Positions 10,440-20,819 of a stretch of DNA of 64,000 nt are shown here, piece after piece. Each line of letters starts with the position of its first letter. The first letter of the stretch is position 1. The notes under the pieces were generated by a model that searched no databases, was not told where the DNA came from, and saw nothing but the letters and a program-made list of their open reading frames with translations. Both the position numbers and the translations under genes were made by a program. Source of the stretch: Takakia lepidozioides (lineage: Eukaryota > Streptophyta > Takakiopsida > Takakiales > Takakiaceae); the NCBI GenBank assembly GCA_030704615.1, contig CM060733.1, forward strand, positions 47,494,001-47,558,000, read 5' to 3'.

Positions 10440-11370
10440 AGCCGGCACCGTGCCGTCACATTACTACCCCGAATGGAAATTCGGCACCCAATACCCAACA
10501 GGGGCCGCACGGATGAAGTCGTCTGGGGCAGAGATGCCGGCACCTGTCCGACAGAAAACATCCCCGGATGGAAATTCAGCGCCGAATTTCCATTCGGATC
10601 CACCCAAAGGAAGTCCTGTCGGGGGGTCAGGCCGAAAACTGGCCAACCTAAAAACCTCCGCGGATGGAAAAACGGCACCGAATTTCCATCCGAGGCCTTT
10701 CGGATGCAGTCGGTTCGGGGGAAAGACCGCCATCTGGCCCTCACATTACAACCCCCGGACGGAAATTCGGCACCAAATATACAACAGGGGAAGCCCGGAT
10801 GAAGTCGCCTCGGGCGCACAGGCCGGCGCGTGTGCGACAGAGAACATCCCCTGGATGGACATTCGGCGCCGAATTTCCATCTGGGCCCCCCAAAGGAAGT
10901 CGTGTCAGGGGGGTCAGGCCGAAAACTGGCCGGCATAAAAACATCCCCAGATGGAAAAACGGCGCCGAATTTCCATCCGGGGCGGTTCGGATGCAGTCGG
11001 GGAGGGGGGAGAGGCCGGCACCTGGCCGTCACATTTCAACCCCCGGACGGAAATTCGGCACCGAATATCCAACAGGGGACGCCCGGATGAAGTCGCCTCG
11101 GGCGTAGAGGCCGGCACGTGTTCGACAGAGAGCATCCCCTATATGGAGATTCGGCGCCGAATTTCCATCCGGGCCCCCCCAAAGGAATCGTGTCGGGGGG
11201 TCAAGCCGAAAACTGGCCGACATAAAAACCTCCCTAGATGGAAAAACGGCGCCGAATTTCCATCCGGGGCCGTTCCAACGCAGTCAGGGAGGGGGGAGAG
11301 GCCGGCACCTGGCCGTCATATTTCAACCCCCGGACGGAAATTCGGCACCGAATATCCATACGCCAGCGAT
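10440..11370. repeat. Higher-order tandem repeat: 286 bp = three ~95-bp monomers
   Basis: A landmark (AAACGGCRCCGAATTTCCAT) recurs at 10,672, 10,958 and 11,244, exactly 286 bp apart. Within a 286-bp unit three diverged monomers start near 10,565, 10,660 and 10,754, i.e. ~95 bp each. Each is centred on a GGCGCC-type palindrome flanked by GGAAATTC/GAATTTCC arms. Long overlapping open frames here follow from the periodic GC-rich sequence and are not genes. The block separates the divergent MULE and cargo genes. Confidence 0.88.
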
Positions 11371-12080
11371 CCGACTTACCTGCAGGATGGAAATTCGGCG
11401 CCGGATTTCCATCCATCCGGGATTCGAATTACCTGCAGGATGGAAATTCGGCGCCGGATCTCCATCCATCCGCTCTCCGACCAACCTTGCGGATGGAAAT
11501 CCGGCGCCGGATTTCCATCCATCCGCTTCGGAATTACCTGCGTGAGGGAAATTTGGCGCGCCGCCCTACTTGCGCGGATGGAAATCCGGCGCCGGATTTC
11601 CATCCATCCGCTTCCAAATTACCTGCGTGAGGGAAATTTGGCGCGCCGCCCTACCGAATTTGCAGCGCCGACTTACCTGGAGGATGGAAATCCGGCGCCG
11701 GATTTCCATCCATCCCCGCTTTGAATTACCTGCATGATGGAAATTTTGCGCGCCGACCTACTTGGCGGATGGAAATCCGACGTCGGATTTCCATGCATCC
11801 GCTCTTCGAATTACCTGCATGACGGAAATTTTGCGCGCCGACTTAGCTGGCGGATGGAAATCCGGCGCCAGATTTCCATCCATCCGCTCTTCGAATTACC
11901 TGCGTGACGGAAATTTTGCGCGCCGACTTACCTGGCGGATGGAAATCCGGCGCCGGATTTCCATCCATCCGCTCTTGGAATTACATGACTGAAATTTTGC
12001 GCGCCGACTTACCTGGCGGATGGAAATCCGGCGCCGGATTTCCATCCATCCGCTCTTCGAATTACCTGCATGACTGGAAA
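11371..12080. repeat. Tandem array of a 30-bp perfect palindrome, ~84-95 bp period
   Basis: The word GGATGGAAATCCGGC is followed immediately by its exact reverse complement, making a 30-bp perfect palindrome centred on GGCGCC. It recurs at about 11,490, 11,576, 11,685, 11,762, 11,850, 11,934 and 12,016. Linkers contain CGAATTACCTGC and GGAAATTTTGCGCGCCG. It is a third sequence variant of the same monomer family found in the neighbouring blocks. Confidence 0.88.
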
Positions 12081-13296
12081 AATGGCGCCGAATTTCCGTT
12101 TTTGGTGCCAGTCAGATCTGGGACTTAGCCATTTTCGGCCCCGAACTGGAAAAATGGCGCCGAAAAAAAAAACAAAAAAAACAAAAAAAAAAAAAAAAAA
12201 AAAAAAAAAACGCCATTTTTTCAGTTCGGGGCCGAAAAAGGCTAAGTCCCAGATCTGACTGGCACCAAAATCGGAAATTCGGCGCCATTTTTCCAGTTCT
12301 GGGCCCAGTCAGATCTGGGACTTAGCCATTTTCGGCCCCAAACTGGAAAAAATGGCGCCGAAAAAAAAAAACAAAAAAAACGCCATTTCTCCAGTTCGGG
12401 GCCGAAAACGGCTAAGTCCCAGATCTGACTGGCACCCAAAATCGGAAATTCGGCGCCATTTTTCCAGTTCTGGGACTTAGCCATTTTCGGCCCCGAAAAT
12501 GGCTAAGTCCCTACGATGGCTGGAACCGCAACTGGAAATTCGGCACCATTTTTCCAGTTCCGCGCCCTATCAGATCTGGGACTTAGCCATTTTCGGCCCC
12601 GAACTGGAAAAATGGCGCCATTTTTCCAGTTCGGGGCCGAAAATGGCTAAGTCCCTAGGGTGGCTGGCACCAAAATCGGAAATTCGGTGCCATTTTTCTA
12701 GTTCCGGGCCCAGTCAGATCTGGGACTTAGCCATTTTCGGCCCCGAACTGGAGAAATGGCACCGAAAAAAAAAAACAAAAAAAAACAAAAAAAAAAACGC
12801 CATTTTTTTCAGTTCGGGGCCGAAAATGGCTAAGTCCCAGATCTAACTGGCACCAAAATCGGAAATTCGGCGCCATTTTTCCAGTTCCGGGCCCAGTCAG
12901 ATCTGGGACTTGGCCATTTTCGGCCCCGAAATGGAAAAATGGCGCCATTTTTCCAGTTCAAGGCCCCGAAAATGGCTAAGTCCCTAGGGTGGCTGGAACC
13001 GCAACCGGAAATTCGGCGCCATTTTTCCAGTTCCGCGCCCTGTCAGATCTGGGACTTAGCCATTTTTGGCCCCGAACTGGAAAAATGCCGAAAATGGCTA
13101 AGTCCCTAGGGTGGCTGGCAGCAAAATCGGAAATTCGGCGCCATTTTTCCAGTTCAGGGCCCCGCAAATGGCTAAGTCCCTAGGGTGGCTGGAACCGCAA
13201 CCGGAAATTCGGCGCCATTTTTCTAGTTCCGCGCCCAGTCAGTTCTGGGACTTAGCCATTTTCGGGCCCAACCTAGGAAAATGGTGGCGAAAATGG
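12081..13296. repeat. Palindromic repeats with GGGACTTAGCC and CTGGAAAAATGGCGCC
   Basis: Units combine the inverted pair GGGACTTAGCC / GGCTAAGTCCC with the inverted pair AACTGGAAA / TTTCCAGTT around GGCGCC. Several are interrupted by A-runs of 10-30 bases (12,164, 12,360, 12,765). Unit length is irregular compared with the 95-bp intronic array in copy A, to which it is clearly related. The block joins the cargo gene remnant directly at 13,297. Confidence 0.85.
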
Positions 13297-13873
13297 TTTA
13301 CGAGTGAGTGGTCGCATTGTAAGTTGCCTCCTGATTTTGTGAGGCACCTCCCCTCGCTCTTTTATTTCATTGAAAGACCGTTTCTGCTTCTGCTGGTAAT
13401 GACATTCTTCAAGTGGATTTGTTCTTACTGTAGGAGGGACGTCTACACCGCAGTTCATGGGTAGGAGGAACGTGCATTTTTTTGCCAAGGGGGATTTCAT
13501 GCCTAGTCCAGAAAGGGACTACATCCTTTCTACTTATGTTGCCCGACTTGCTTCGGTGTCCATTAGGAGGTGTTCCGAACCTAGTCGTGTACAACAGATT
13601 TTAGACGAGGCAAGCCTCAAGAAAATGAAGATGAGGGAGGAGGCAGCAGCTATTAGAGCCCGTCAGGCTCGTAGATTTGTGTTGGATTCAGCTGAGGAAA
13701 GTGGGGGAGAAGATGCAGAAGATTCCCAGGAGGTGAGGTGGACAGTCCCCCAAGAGGACGAGATTTTTGAGAAGCATAGTGGAACTGATGCATCACAGAG
13801 CTCGGAGGATGAGGGGGATGAGGGGGATGAAGAAGAAGGTGGGGCAAGTTCCTCGGAGGGTGTAGGAGAGTAG
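13297..13873 (+). pseudogene. ParB-methyltransferase family, last intron and last exon (element 1 cargo remnant)
   Basis: The sequence TTTACGA|GTGAGTGG at 13,298 is the end of the penultimate exon and its donor site, as in copies A-C, and it abuts repeat DNA. After a short intron (acceptor near 13,430) the last exon encodes GRRNVHFFAKGDFMPSPERD, a basic helical stretch (SLKKMKMREEAAAIRARQAR) and an acidic Ser/Glu tail ending at 13,873. About 18 bases after the acceptor are missing relative to copy B. All upstream exons are gone, so no ParB or methyltransferase domain remains. Confidence 0.75.
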
Positions 13874-13936
13874 TGCCCATTCCGGCTATGACAGTTAGAA
13901 CACACTTGTATAGACATGGTTTGCCACAAAATTTGC

Positions 13937-13942
13937 AATAAA
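13937..13942 (+). terminator. Polyadenylation signal AATAAA
   Basis: AATAAA sits 64 bp after the stop codon, in the word TTTGCAATAAAATGTTG. The same word occurs at the same place in copies A (14,402-14,407, minus), B (29,982-29,987) and C (52,538-52,543). Confidence 0.7.
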
Positions 13943-14050
13943 ATGTTGCATTTCAAGTCCAATGGTGCCACATTCCAACTTCACATGACCCTATTTCCGT
14001 GCCTCCTAACCCTATTTCCGTGGACTCACAATGGTCTGCTCATGCTTTTT

Positions 14051-14091
14051 TTTCCGCTCATGCTCATGCCGCTCATGAAATAGCAGCCTCC
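14051..14091. repeat. Right terminal inverted repeat of element 1
   Basis: CCGCTCATGCTCATGCCGCT leads into CATGAAATAGCAGCC, the inverse of the left end at 8,698. It lies about 110 bp past the cargo polyadenylation signal. Confidence 0.85.
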
Positions 14092-14101
14092 CCTGATATG
14101 A
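14092..14101. repeat. Target-site duplication, right copy (CCTGATATGA)
   Basis: Exact match to 8,688-8,697; together they bracket element 1. Confidence 0.88.
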
Positions 14102-14233
14102 TCCTATAACAAGAAGATAGTGATCATCTGAAAGTTTTAATTACAGATAACCTGAGTTACCATCCACACAAGCCAGCCTCTCATTCGCTTTGGCAGCTGC
14201 TCACTGTGTCGAGCTGCTCTATCTCTCCATTGA

Positions 14234-14293
14234 GGGGGCTGCTATTTCATGAGCGGCATGAGCATGAGCAGCATGAGCATGAGCGGAAAAAAA
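14234..14293. repeat. Left terminus of element 2
   Basis: GGGGGCTGCTATTTCATGAGC is followed by GGCATGAGCATGAGC subrepeats and an A-run. It is the inverse of the ends at 14,091 and 30,155. Confidence 0.82.
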
Positions 14294-15334
14294 AAAAAGC
14301 ATGAGCAGACCATTGTGAGTCCACGGAAATAGGGTTAGGAGGCACGGAAATAGGGTCATGTGAAGTTGGAATGTGGCACCAGTGGACTTGAAATGCAACA
14401 TTTTATTGCAAATTTTGTGGCAAGCCACGTCTATACAAGTGTGTTCTAACTGTCATAGCCGGAATGGGCACTACTCTCCTACACCCTCCGAGGAACTTGC
14501 CCCACCTTCTTCCTCATCCCCCTCGTCCTCGGAGCTCTGTGATGCATCAGTTCCACTATGCCTCTCAAAAATCCCGTCCTCTCCTTGGGGGACTGTCCAC
14601 CTCACCTCCTAGGAATCTTCTGCGTCTTCTCCCCCACTTTCCTCAGCAGAATCCAACACAAATCTACGAGCCCGACGGGCTCTAATAGCTGCTGCCTCCT
14701 CCCTCATCTTCATTTTCTTGAGGCTTGCCTCGTCTAAAATCTGCTGTACACGACTATGTTCGGAACACCTCCTAATGGACACCGAAGCAAGCCGGGCAGC
14801 ATAAGTAGGAAGGATGTACTCCCTTTTCTGGACTAGGCATGAAATCCCCCCTGGCAAAAAAAAGCACGTTCCTCCTGCCCATGAACTCCGGTGTAGACGT
14901 CCCTCCGGCAGTACTTGGCATCCTACAGTATGAACAAATCCACTTCAAGAATGTCAATACCAGCACAACCAGAAAGGGTTTTCAATGAAATAAGAGAGCG
15001 GAGGGAGGTGCCTCACAAAATCTGGAGGCAACTTACAATGCCACCACTCACTCGTAAACCGGGGGCTCCTCGGCCTCGATCCCAACTTCCTCCCCCTACT
15101 CCTTCTCGGATTTTTCCTCATCCTCCGAGGATGCCTCTTCCTCTTTCGGCAGACGTTCAGCCGCTGCAAGTTCCGAGTTGTGGAGGGCAGTATCTGGCTC
15201 GAAGGCGAACACATGCCTGTCGGACAACGTCCTTGCCCACATTGAAGCACCTGAGGAACAAAGCGGGCGGTTAATAGCTTGCGGCATGCAATTGCAATCG
15301 GGCCAGGGGACAAACTGAGCACATGAAGGCTTAC

Positions 15335-15588
15335 CCGTGCCGCATGTGAGGTCCAGAATCCGCCCTTGGACATCCGAGCACGTCTCCATGAGGGTTTGGA
15401 TGAAAGCAGGGCTCCGGGTCCGGCTGTACCGCCACGGTTTGCCTGTCTTTGTGTCCTTCGGCATACTAGAGTGAGGCACATAGTTGTAGAGTTACAGGGT
15501 CCACAGCGGCATCAACAAGACGACCGTCGTTGCGGAATTTGAACGTAGACCCTCTCTTCACAAAGCAATATGCCTCAAACACCAATGT
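15335..15588 (-). pseudogene. Copy A exon with SAM-binding motif I
   Basis: The exon opens after a CAG acceptor with TLVFEAYCFVKRGSTFKFR and ends RSPAFIQTLMETCSDVQGRILDL...G before a GTAAGC donor. The phase-1 junction continues as GASMWAGTLSDRHVFAFEPD. The pattern SPAFIQTLME, then hydrophobic-Asp-Leu-x-x-Gly-x-Gly, then a strand ending in Phe-Glu fits the C-terminal half of beta-class N4/N6 methyltransferases (KP..L...L, motif I, acidic residue holding the SAM ribose). Copy A lacks 11 nt near 15,493 relative to copy B. Confidence 0.68.
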
Positions 15589-15676
15589 CTGCACATCCAA
15601 CAAAGAAGGGATCAATTCCAGGGTCTACTTAACATACACCACAATATGAAGTGAATGCAATAGATTGATAACTTAC

Positions 15677-16811
15677 ACTTTGGCCCTCTGTTCGCAACCC
15701 CTGCGTACTGATGCAGAACCATTTTATGAGGAGGACCGGGGTGACACTTTTCGGTGTCCACCTTGCCACCGCATTCTCTGTGGTCTTCCCTCTCGTGGCA
15801 AGGACAACCACACATCCACCGTCATCCAAAAGCATCCCCGCCAGCCCAAACCCGGCTTTCCAGTAGTCCTCAGTAAACCTGTTCCAGGTGGGCACACCAT
15901 CCAGGCCCTCCAGCAGCTCCCCATCTGGAATGTCGAGGAGAATCATGTCGCAAGCTCTCTCCACCTCAACCCCCCCCCCCCCCCCCCGAGTGCTCTTGCA
16001 ATTTGTGCTCACAGCCGTGAAGAATTCCATCATGGCTTCAAAACCAGGGGTGTCTTTAGGCTCTGTACCGCCAGCCCTCTTCTTGGCTTTCCCTTTCTGC
16101 TCCGCCAGAGACTTGTTGTGTGCCACCTTCTTCGCCCTGGCAGCGAGAGCGTCAAGGAAGCTCTCATTGACGCATTGGATGATGGTTGGAGGTTCTAGCT
16201 TTGGCCTGTGCGTAAACGTCACCGCCGAATACCGGCGTGTAGGCTCGCCCTCAAATGCCAACTTCTTGGCAGAGCCAATCCCACTCCGAACTGACTTGGG
16301 AACCCGGACGACCGGTGACTGGGTAGGAGCAACAGCAGTCGCAGGACCTTGAACAAAGTCGTCGTCCGAGTCACTCTCTTGGGTCCCCTCCTGCGCCTCC
16401 TCCGATGCCCCGATGGTTTTCTTCTTTTTGGGTGTTACTGCAGTCACCTGTTTCCTTGTCCTTTTCCTTTGACCTTTACTCTTCTCATGCAATTTCTCCT
16501 GAATTCCTACCTGAGCAAGCTCTGCCGCTTTCCTGGAGTTCACAAGCGCTTTTGCCTCTTTTGCACCCAACGGAGGCAGCGGAGCCCGGTTTCGTCGGAA
16601 TCCAGCATCCAGCTTCAATTGAAACTCGGATGGGTCGAGCGAGCCGGGCGGAAGGTCCACATACCAAGGGCAATCACGCAAATGTTCCAGATGCCACTCC
16701 TTCACAATATCGTCAGTGTACATGGAGTCAGCCCGAGGGTTCCTCCATGCCAGGAAGAATGGTGGCTCGAAAGACAGATGACCTTTCTCCAAAAGGGAGA
16801 ACTTGCAGTAC
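15677..16811 (-). pseudogene. Copy A exon with motif-IV-like strand (378 open codons)
   Basis: The exon runs from the acceptor ATGCAG|GTACTGC to the donor AAAGT|GTAAGTT and is fully open. It encodes an aromatic-rich start (EKGHLSFEPPFFLAWRNP), a Lys-rich linker with a bipartite nuclear-signal look (KSKGQRKRTRKQ and PKKKKT), and an acidic patch. Then come VNESFLDALAARAKKV, a Gly run from an 18-nt G tract, and ERACDMILLDIPDGELLEGL. The sequence after it (YWKAGFGLAGMLLDDGGCVVVLATRG) matches the helix and strand that follow motif IV in N4/N6 methyltransferases. The usual Asp-Pro-Pro-Tyr reads Asp-Ile-Pro-Asp. Confidence 0.68.
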
Positions 16812-16884
16812 CTGCATTCATGAAAAACACAATGAGGTCCCTGAAATGCATATTCGGCACCATTTTCCCAGGTTGGGGGGGATG

Positions 16885-18850
16885 TGAGTGGGCCTAGAAA
16901 TGGAAAAATGGCGCCGAATTTCGGTTTTTGGTGACTGCCACCCTAGGGACTTAGCCATCTTGGGAGCCCTGAACTGGAAATTCGGCGCCATTTTTCCCGG
17001 TTTGGCCCGAAGATGGCTAAGTCCCAGAACCGCAATAGGGCCTAGAACTGGAAAAATGGCGCCGAATTTCCAGTTCAGGGCCAGCCACCCTACGGACTTA
17101 GCCCGGAAATGGCTAAGTCCCTGAACGGCAATAGGGCCTAGAACTGGAAAATGGCGCCGAATTTCCACTTCGGGGCCAGCCACCCTAGGGACTTAGCCCG
17201 AAAATGGCTAAGTCCCTGAACGGCAATAGGGCCTACAACTGGAAAATGGCGCCGAATTTCCACTTCAGGGCCAGCCAGTCTAGGGACTTAGCCCGAAAAT
17301 GGCTAAGTCCCTGAACGGCAATAGGGCCTGGAACTGGAAAACGGCGCCGAATTTCCAGTTCAGGGCCAGCCAGTCTAGGGACTTAGCCTGAAAATGGCTA
17401 AGTCCCTGGACGGCAATAGGGCCTCGAACTGGAAAACGGCACCGAATTTCCAGTTCCGGGCCAGCCACCCTAGGGACTTAGCCCGAAAATGGCTAAGTCC
17501 CTGGACGGCAATAGGGCCTAGAACTGGAAAACGGCGCCGAATTTCCAGTTCCGGCCCAGCCAGTCTAGGGACTTAGCCCGAAAATGGCTAAGTCCCTCGA
17601 CGGCAATTGGGCCTAGAACTGGAAAACGGCACCGAATTTCCAGTTCCGGGCCAGCCACCCTAGGGACTTAGCTCGAAAATGGCTAAGTCCCTGGACGGCA
17701 ATAGGGCCTAGAACTGGAAAACGGCGCCGAATTTCCACTTCCGGGCCAGCCACCCTAGGGACTTAGCCCGAAAATGGCTAAGTCCCTGAACGGCAATAGG
17801 GCCTGCAACTGGAAAACGGCGCCGAATTTCCAGTTCCGGCCCAGCCAGTCTAGGGACTTAGCCCGAAAATGGCTAAGTCCCTGGACGGCAATTGGGCCTA
17901 GAACTGGAAAACGGCGCCGAATTTCCAGTTCCGGGCCAGCCACCCTAGGGACTTAGCCCGAAAATGGCTAAGTCCCTGGACGGCAATAGGGCCTAGAACT
18001 GGAAAACGGCGCCGAATTTCCAGTTCCGGGCCAGCCACCCTAGGGACTTAGCCCGAAAATGGCTAAGTCCCTGGACGGCAATAGGGCCTGCAACTGGAAA
18101 ATGGCGCCGAATTTCCAGTTCCGGCCCAGCCAGTCTAGGGACTTAGCCCGAAAATGGCTAAGTCCCTGGACGGCAATAGGGCCTAGAACTGGAAAACGGC
18201 GCCGAATTTCCAGTTCCGGGCCAGCCACCCTAGGGACTTAGCCCGAAAATGGCTAAGTCCCTGAACGGCAATAGGGCCTGGAACTGGAAAAGGGCGCCGA
18301 ATTTCCACTTCAGGGCCAGCCAGTCTAGGGACTTAGCCCGAAAATGGCTAAGTCCCTGGACGGCAATAGGGCCTGCAACTGGAAAACGGCGCCGAATTTC
18401 CAGTTCAGGGCCAGCCAGTCTAGGGACTTAGCCCGAAAATGGCTAAGTCCCTGGACGGCAATAGGGCCTGCAACTGGAAAACGGCGCCGAATTTCCAGTT
18501 CCGGGCCAGCCACCCTAGGGACTTAGCCCGAAAATGGCTAAGTCCCTGGACGGCAATAGGGCCTAGAACTGGAAAACGGCGCCGAATTTCCAGTTCCGGG
18601 CCAGCCACCCTAGGGACTTAGCCCGAAAATGGCTAAGTCCCTGGACGGCAATAGGGCCTACAACTGGAAAACGGCGCCGAATTTCCAATTCCGGGCCAGC
18701 CACCCTAGGGACTTAGCCCGAAAATGGCTAAGTCCCTGGACGGCAATAGGGCCTGCAACTGGAAAATGGCGCCGAATTTCCAGTTCCGGGCCAGCCAGTC
18801 TAGGGACTTAGCCATTCTCGGAGCCCTGACTGGAAATTCGGCGCCATTTT
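16885..18850. repeat. 95-bp tandem array inside an intron of copy A (~20 units)
   Basis: TAGGGACTTAGCC recurs every 95 bp (e.g. 17,471 and 17,566). Each unit contains two nested inverted repeats: GGGACTTAGCC/GGCTAAGTCCC with a 7-bp loop, and AACTGGAAA/TTTCCAGTT around GGCGCC. The array lies between the donor after RLLYR and the acceptor before the motif-IV exon. Copy B has about half as many units in the same intron. The 60-62 codon open frames on both strands are a by-product of the 95-bp period. Confidence 0.92.
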
Positions 18851-20066
18851 CCCTAACACCACTTGAGGCCTCTAACATCCTGAAATGCCAGGACTTGAAA
18901 GAAAGGCAGCGCGTATGTACCTGTACAGAAGGCGCATTGCTGCTTTGTCCGCGTTCGGCTGGTCGGTGAACTCGTGGCTCTGGCGAGCATCTGCTATCTC
19001 CCGAAAGAATAGGTTGGTTTTGTAGAGCAAAAAGTACCTCGTCACATAGTCACGTAGGCTCTCTGCTGCAGGAGATATCTCCATCTTGAACTGATGTACT
19101 TGTGTGTCCAGCTGCTCTTGCGCATTCGTCGTCACCTGTGGAGATTCTCCATCAGATCGCTTTCCTCAAAAAATACAATGAATCCACCCCCTACTAGAGT
19201 AGAAGCCCCAAACGAAGCGTGGGGAAGTACCTGAAACCACCATGTCATGCGGTTCATCCACATGTCGAATGTGGGGTCAGAGAGTTTGTCCGGTTTGGGG
19301 AAGCTCCACATGTCCCTGGTACTTTGGGAACCATTCCAGATTTGGAGCCACCGGGTCTGTCCAACCACCCAGCATATTCGTAAGCGCCAAACACCACAAA
19401 AACGAGTTGTTGCCACCACAATTTGGTTAAGAATGTATCACCTTTTCTGTTGCATCCACACAGGATGTGGCTAGACGATGGAGCTTCTCCAATGTCATCG
19501 TGGGCTTCAGAGCGCGAGAGTAGTGCTTCCCCACCTCCACCAGAAAGTCGGCACCAAGGGCGGGATCAGCTATGGCCACGTACTTTACCATCCGCGACTT
19601 GTACTTTATGCGGGCCCTCACCTCCGCAACTTTAACATACGATTCGAGTTCCGGGAGGGTTGGATTCTTCTCCTCTGACTCCATGTAGAACCTCCGCGCA
19701 TGTGCCAAATCCTGCTGTATTTTCGTCTGTCAAGAATGCGCACATAAGATTAGAGATCCTGCTCAACACAATTTCTTCTATTGGGGGAGGAGAGACAGAT
19801 TAGCTCAACAAAACTGTCAGGAGCTTTACCCAAAATATGTAGTCCACCATGGCGTCGACGCTCAGCCTATACCAGGTTCTGTCTGCCTTTGCCTCCAACT
19901 TGCGCAGGAGGTCGGCACTGAGGGAATTGGCAAACTCTTGCACCCCCTGCTTCCCGACATCCTTCACTCGGAAGAGCATATGGGACAAGTTGGTGGCAAT
20001 GAAGGCATTCTCAGTCACCCTGCAGTGCCACATTTCCATCAAACAATATTGAAATGGGAATTTCCA

Positions 20067-20819
20067 TCATATATGAGGATTCGCAATGAAATGACTTCCA
20101 AATTCAAAGTCCAAAAGCAAGAGGGGTTGTAGCTTACGAGTTGATGTCGGCCATTGCAGCTTTGAGAAGACTGTCCACCATGGCCCCGCAACCTTCAGCA
20201 CAACACAATCCACGGCGAAATGCCAATCGAGGTCGTTGGGGTGGGCTTGGGCAATGTGCTCCATCCATGCCAGGAGGCGATGATTGCCGTCCCACACGTA
20301 GAACATCTTACCGGACAAGTGCTGGAAAAGAGGATCACTAGCAATCGATCTCTCGAACTCCTCATTTCGCGTTTGCCAATGGGGACCCCATTTGTCCACC
20401 TCATCGGAAGTGTGGGCACGGGAAGCTCCGTGGTCGTTCTCAATGGAAACGTAAAACGCGGCAGACCCCATTCGATATCCATCCCGGAAAGAGAATTTCA
20501 GCTTGTCGATATCGCCTGGGAGGGCAGGTCTCACCACCTGCAATGACACCAAGCGGCAAAGGGGAATTCGAAGCTTGGCCGAGTACACCATGCCCCCCAG
20601 CACCCTGCCAATGTTGCTGTGGGTTGCCTCCAACATCTTGGCAGCGGCCAACTTCATATCCGCCTCAGACATGACGTCTGCTGCAGAGGGGTTTTCCGGC
20701 AGCCCACCAGGACCGCCAAATCCAGCCTGTATGCTCCGGGTTTGGGGCCTGGGGATGTCCGGGAGGATGTCATCCTGGTCAGAAAGCTCCCTGTCCTCCT
20801 CCTCAACAGGGTCAGCCAC
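20067..20819 (-). pseudogene. Copy A exon with ParB-like domain
   Basis: An open frame of 250 codons encodes an acidic lead, a segment rich in small residues (AGFGGPGGLPENPSAADV), then LRIPLCRLVSLQVVRPALPG, KFSFRDGYRMGSAAFYVSI and finally MFYVWDGNHRLLAWMEHI. The last motif, a strand followed by Asp-Gly-Asn-His-Arg-x-x-Ala-Trp, matches the G(E/N)xRxxA signature of the ParB/sulfiredoxin-like fold. The earlier strands match the ParB start (positions to keep, then 'I..GY...piyV'). ParB-like domains bind palindromic sites or act as NTPase or nuclease modules. A shift near 20,190 breaks the last ~15 codons before the donor. In copy D the equivalent exon is cut at LAWM. Confidence 0.65.

Larger units (their letters stand above)
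8698..14091. mobile_element. Element 1: MULE-type TIR transposon with ParB-methyltransferase cargo remnant
   Basis: The left end reads GGTTAGCTATTTCATGAGC and the right end, on the other strand, GGAGGCTGCTATTTCATGAGC. Both continue with CATGAGCGG subrepeats. A perfect 10-bp direct repeat (8,688-8,697 and 14,092-14,101) flanks them, so the 5.4 kb between is one inserted unit. It contains a MULE transposase N-terminal gene on the minus strand, three blocks of GGCGCC-centred palindromic repeats, and the final exon of the ParB-methyltransferase family on the plus strand with its AATAAA signal. The two genes point outward toward opposite termini. Compared with element 2 it has lost the transposase catalytic half and most of the cargo gene, so it is probably non-autonomous. 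Confidence 0.85.

Noticed and set aside
10322-11724. Long ORFs of 100-257 codons in the GGCGCC arrays
   Set aside because: They follow the periodic, stop-poor GC-rich repeat, overlap on both strands and in several frames, and translate to the repeat itself.
16885-18850. Dozens of 60-62 codon ORFs on both strands
   Set aside because: They recur with the 95-bp tandem unit. Since 95 is not a multiple of 3, frames open and close every two units. They have no start context or domain.
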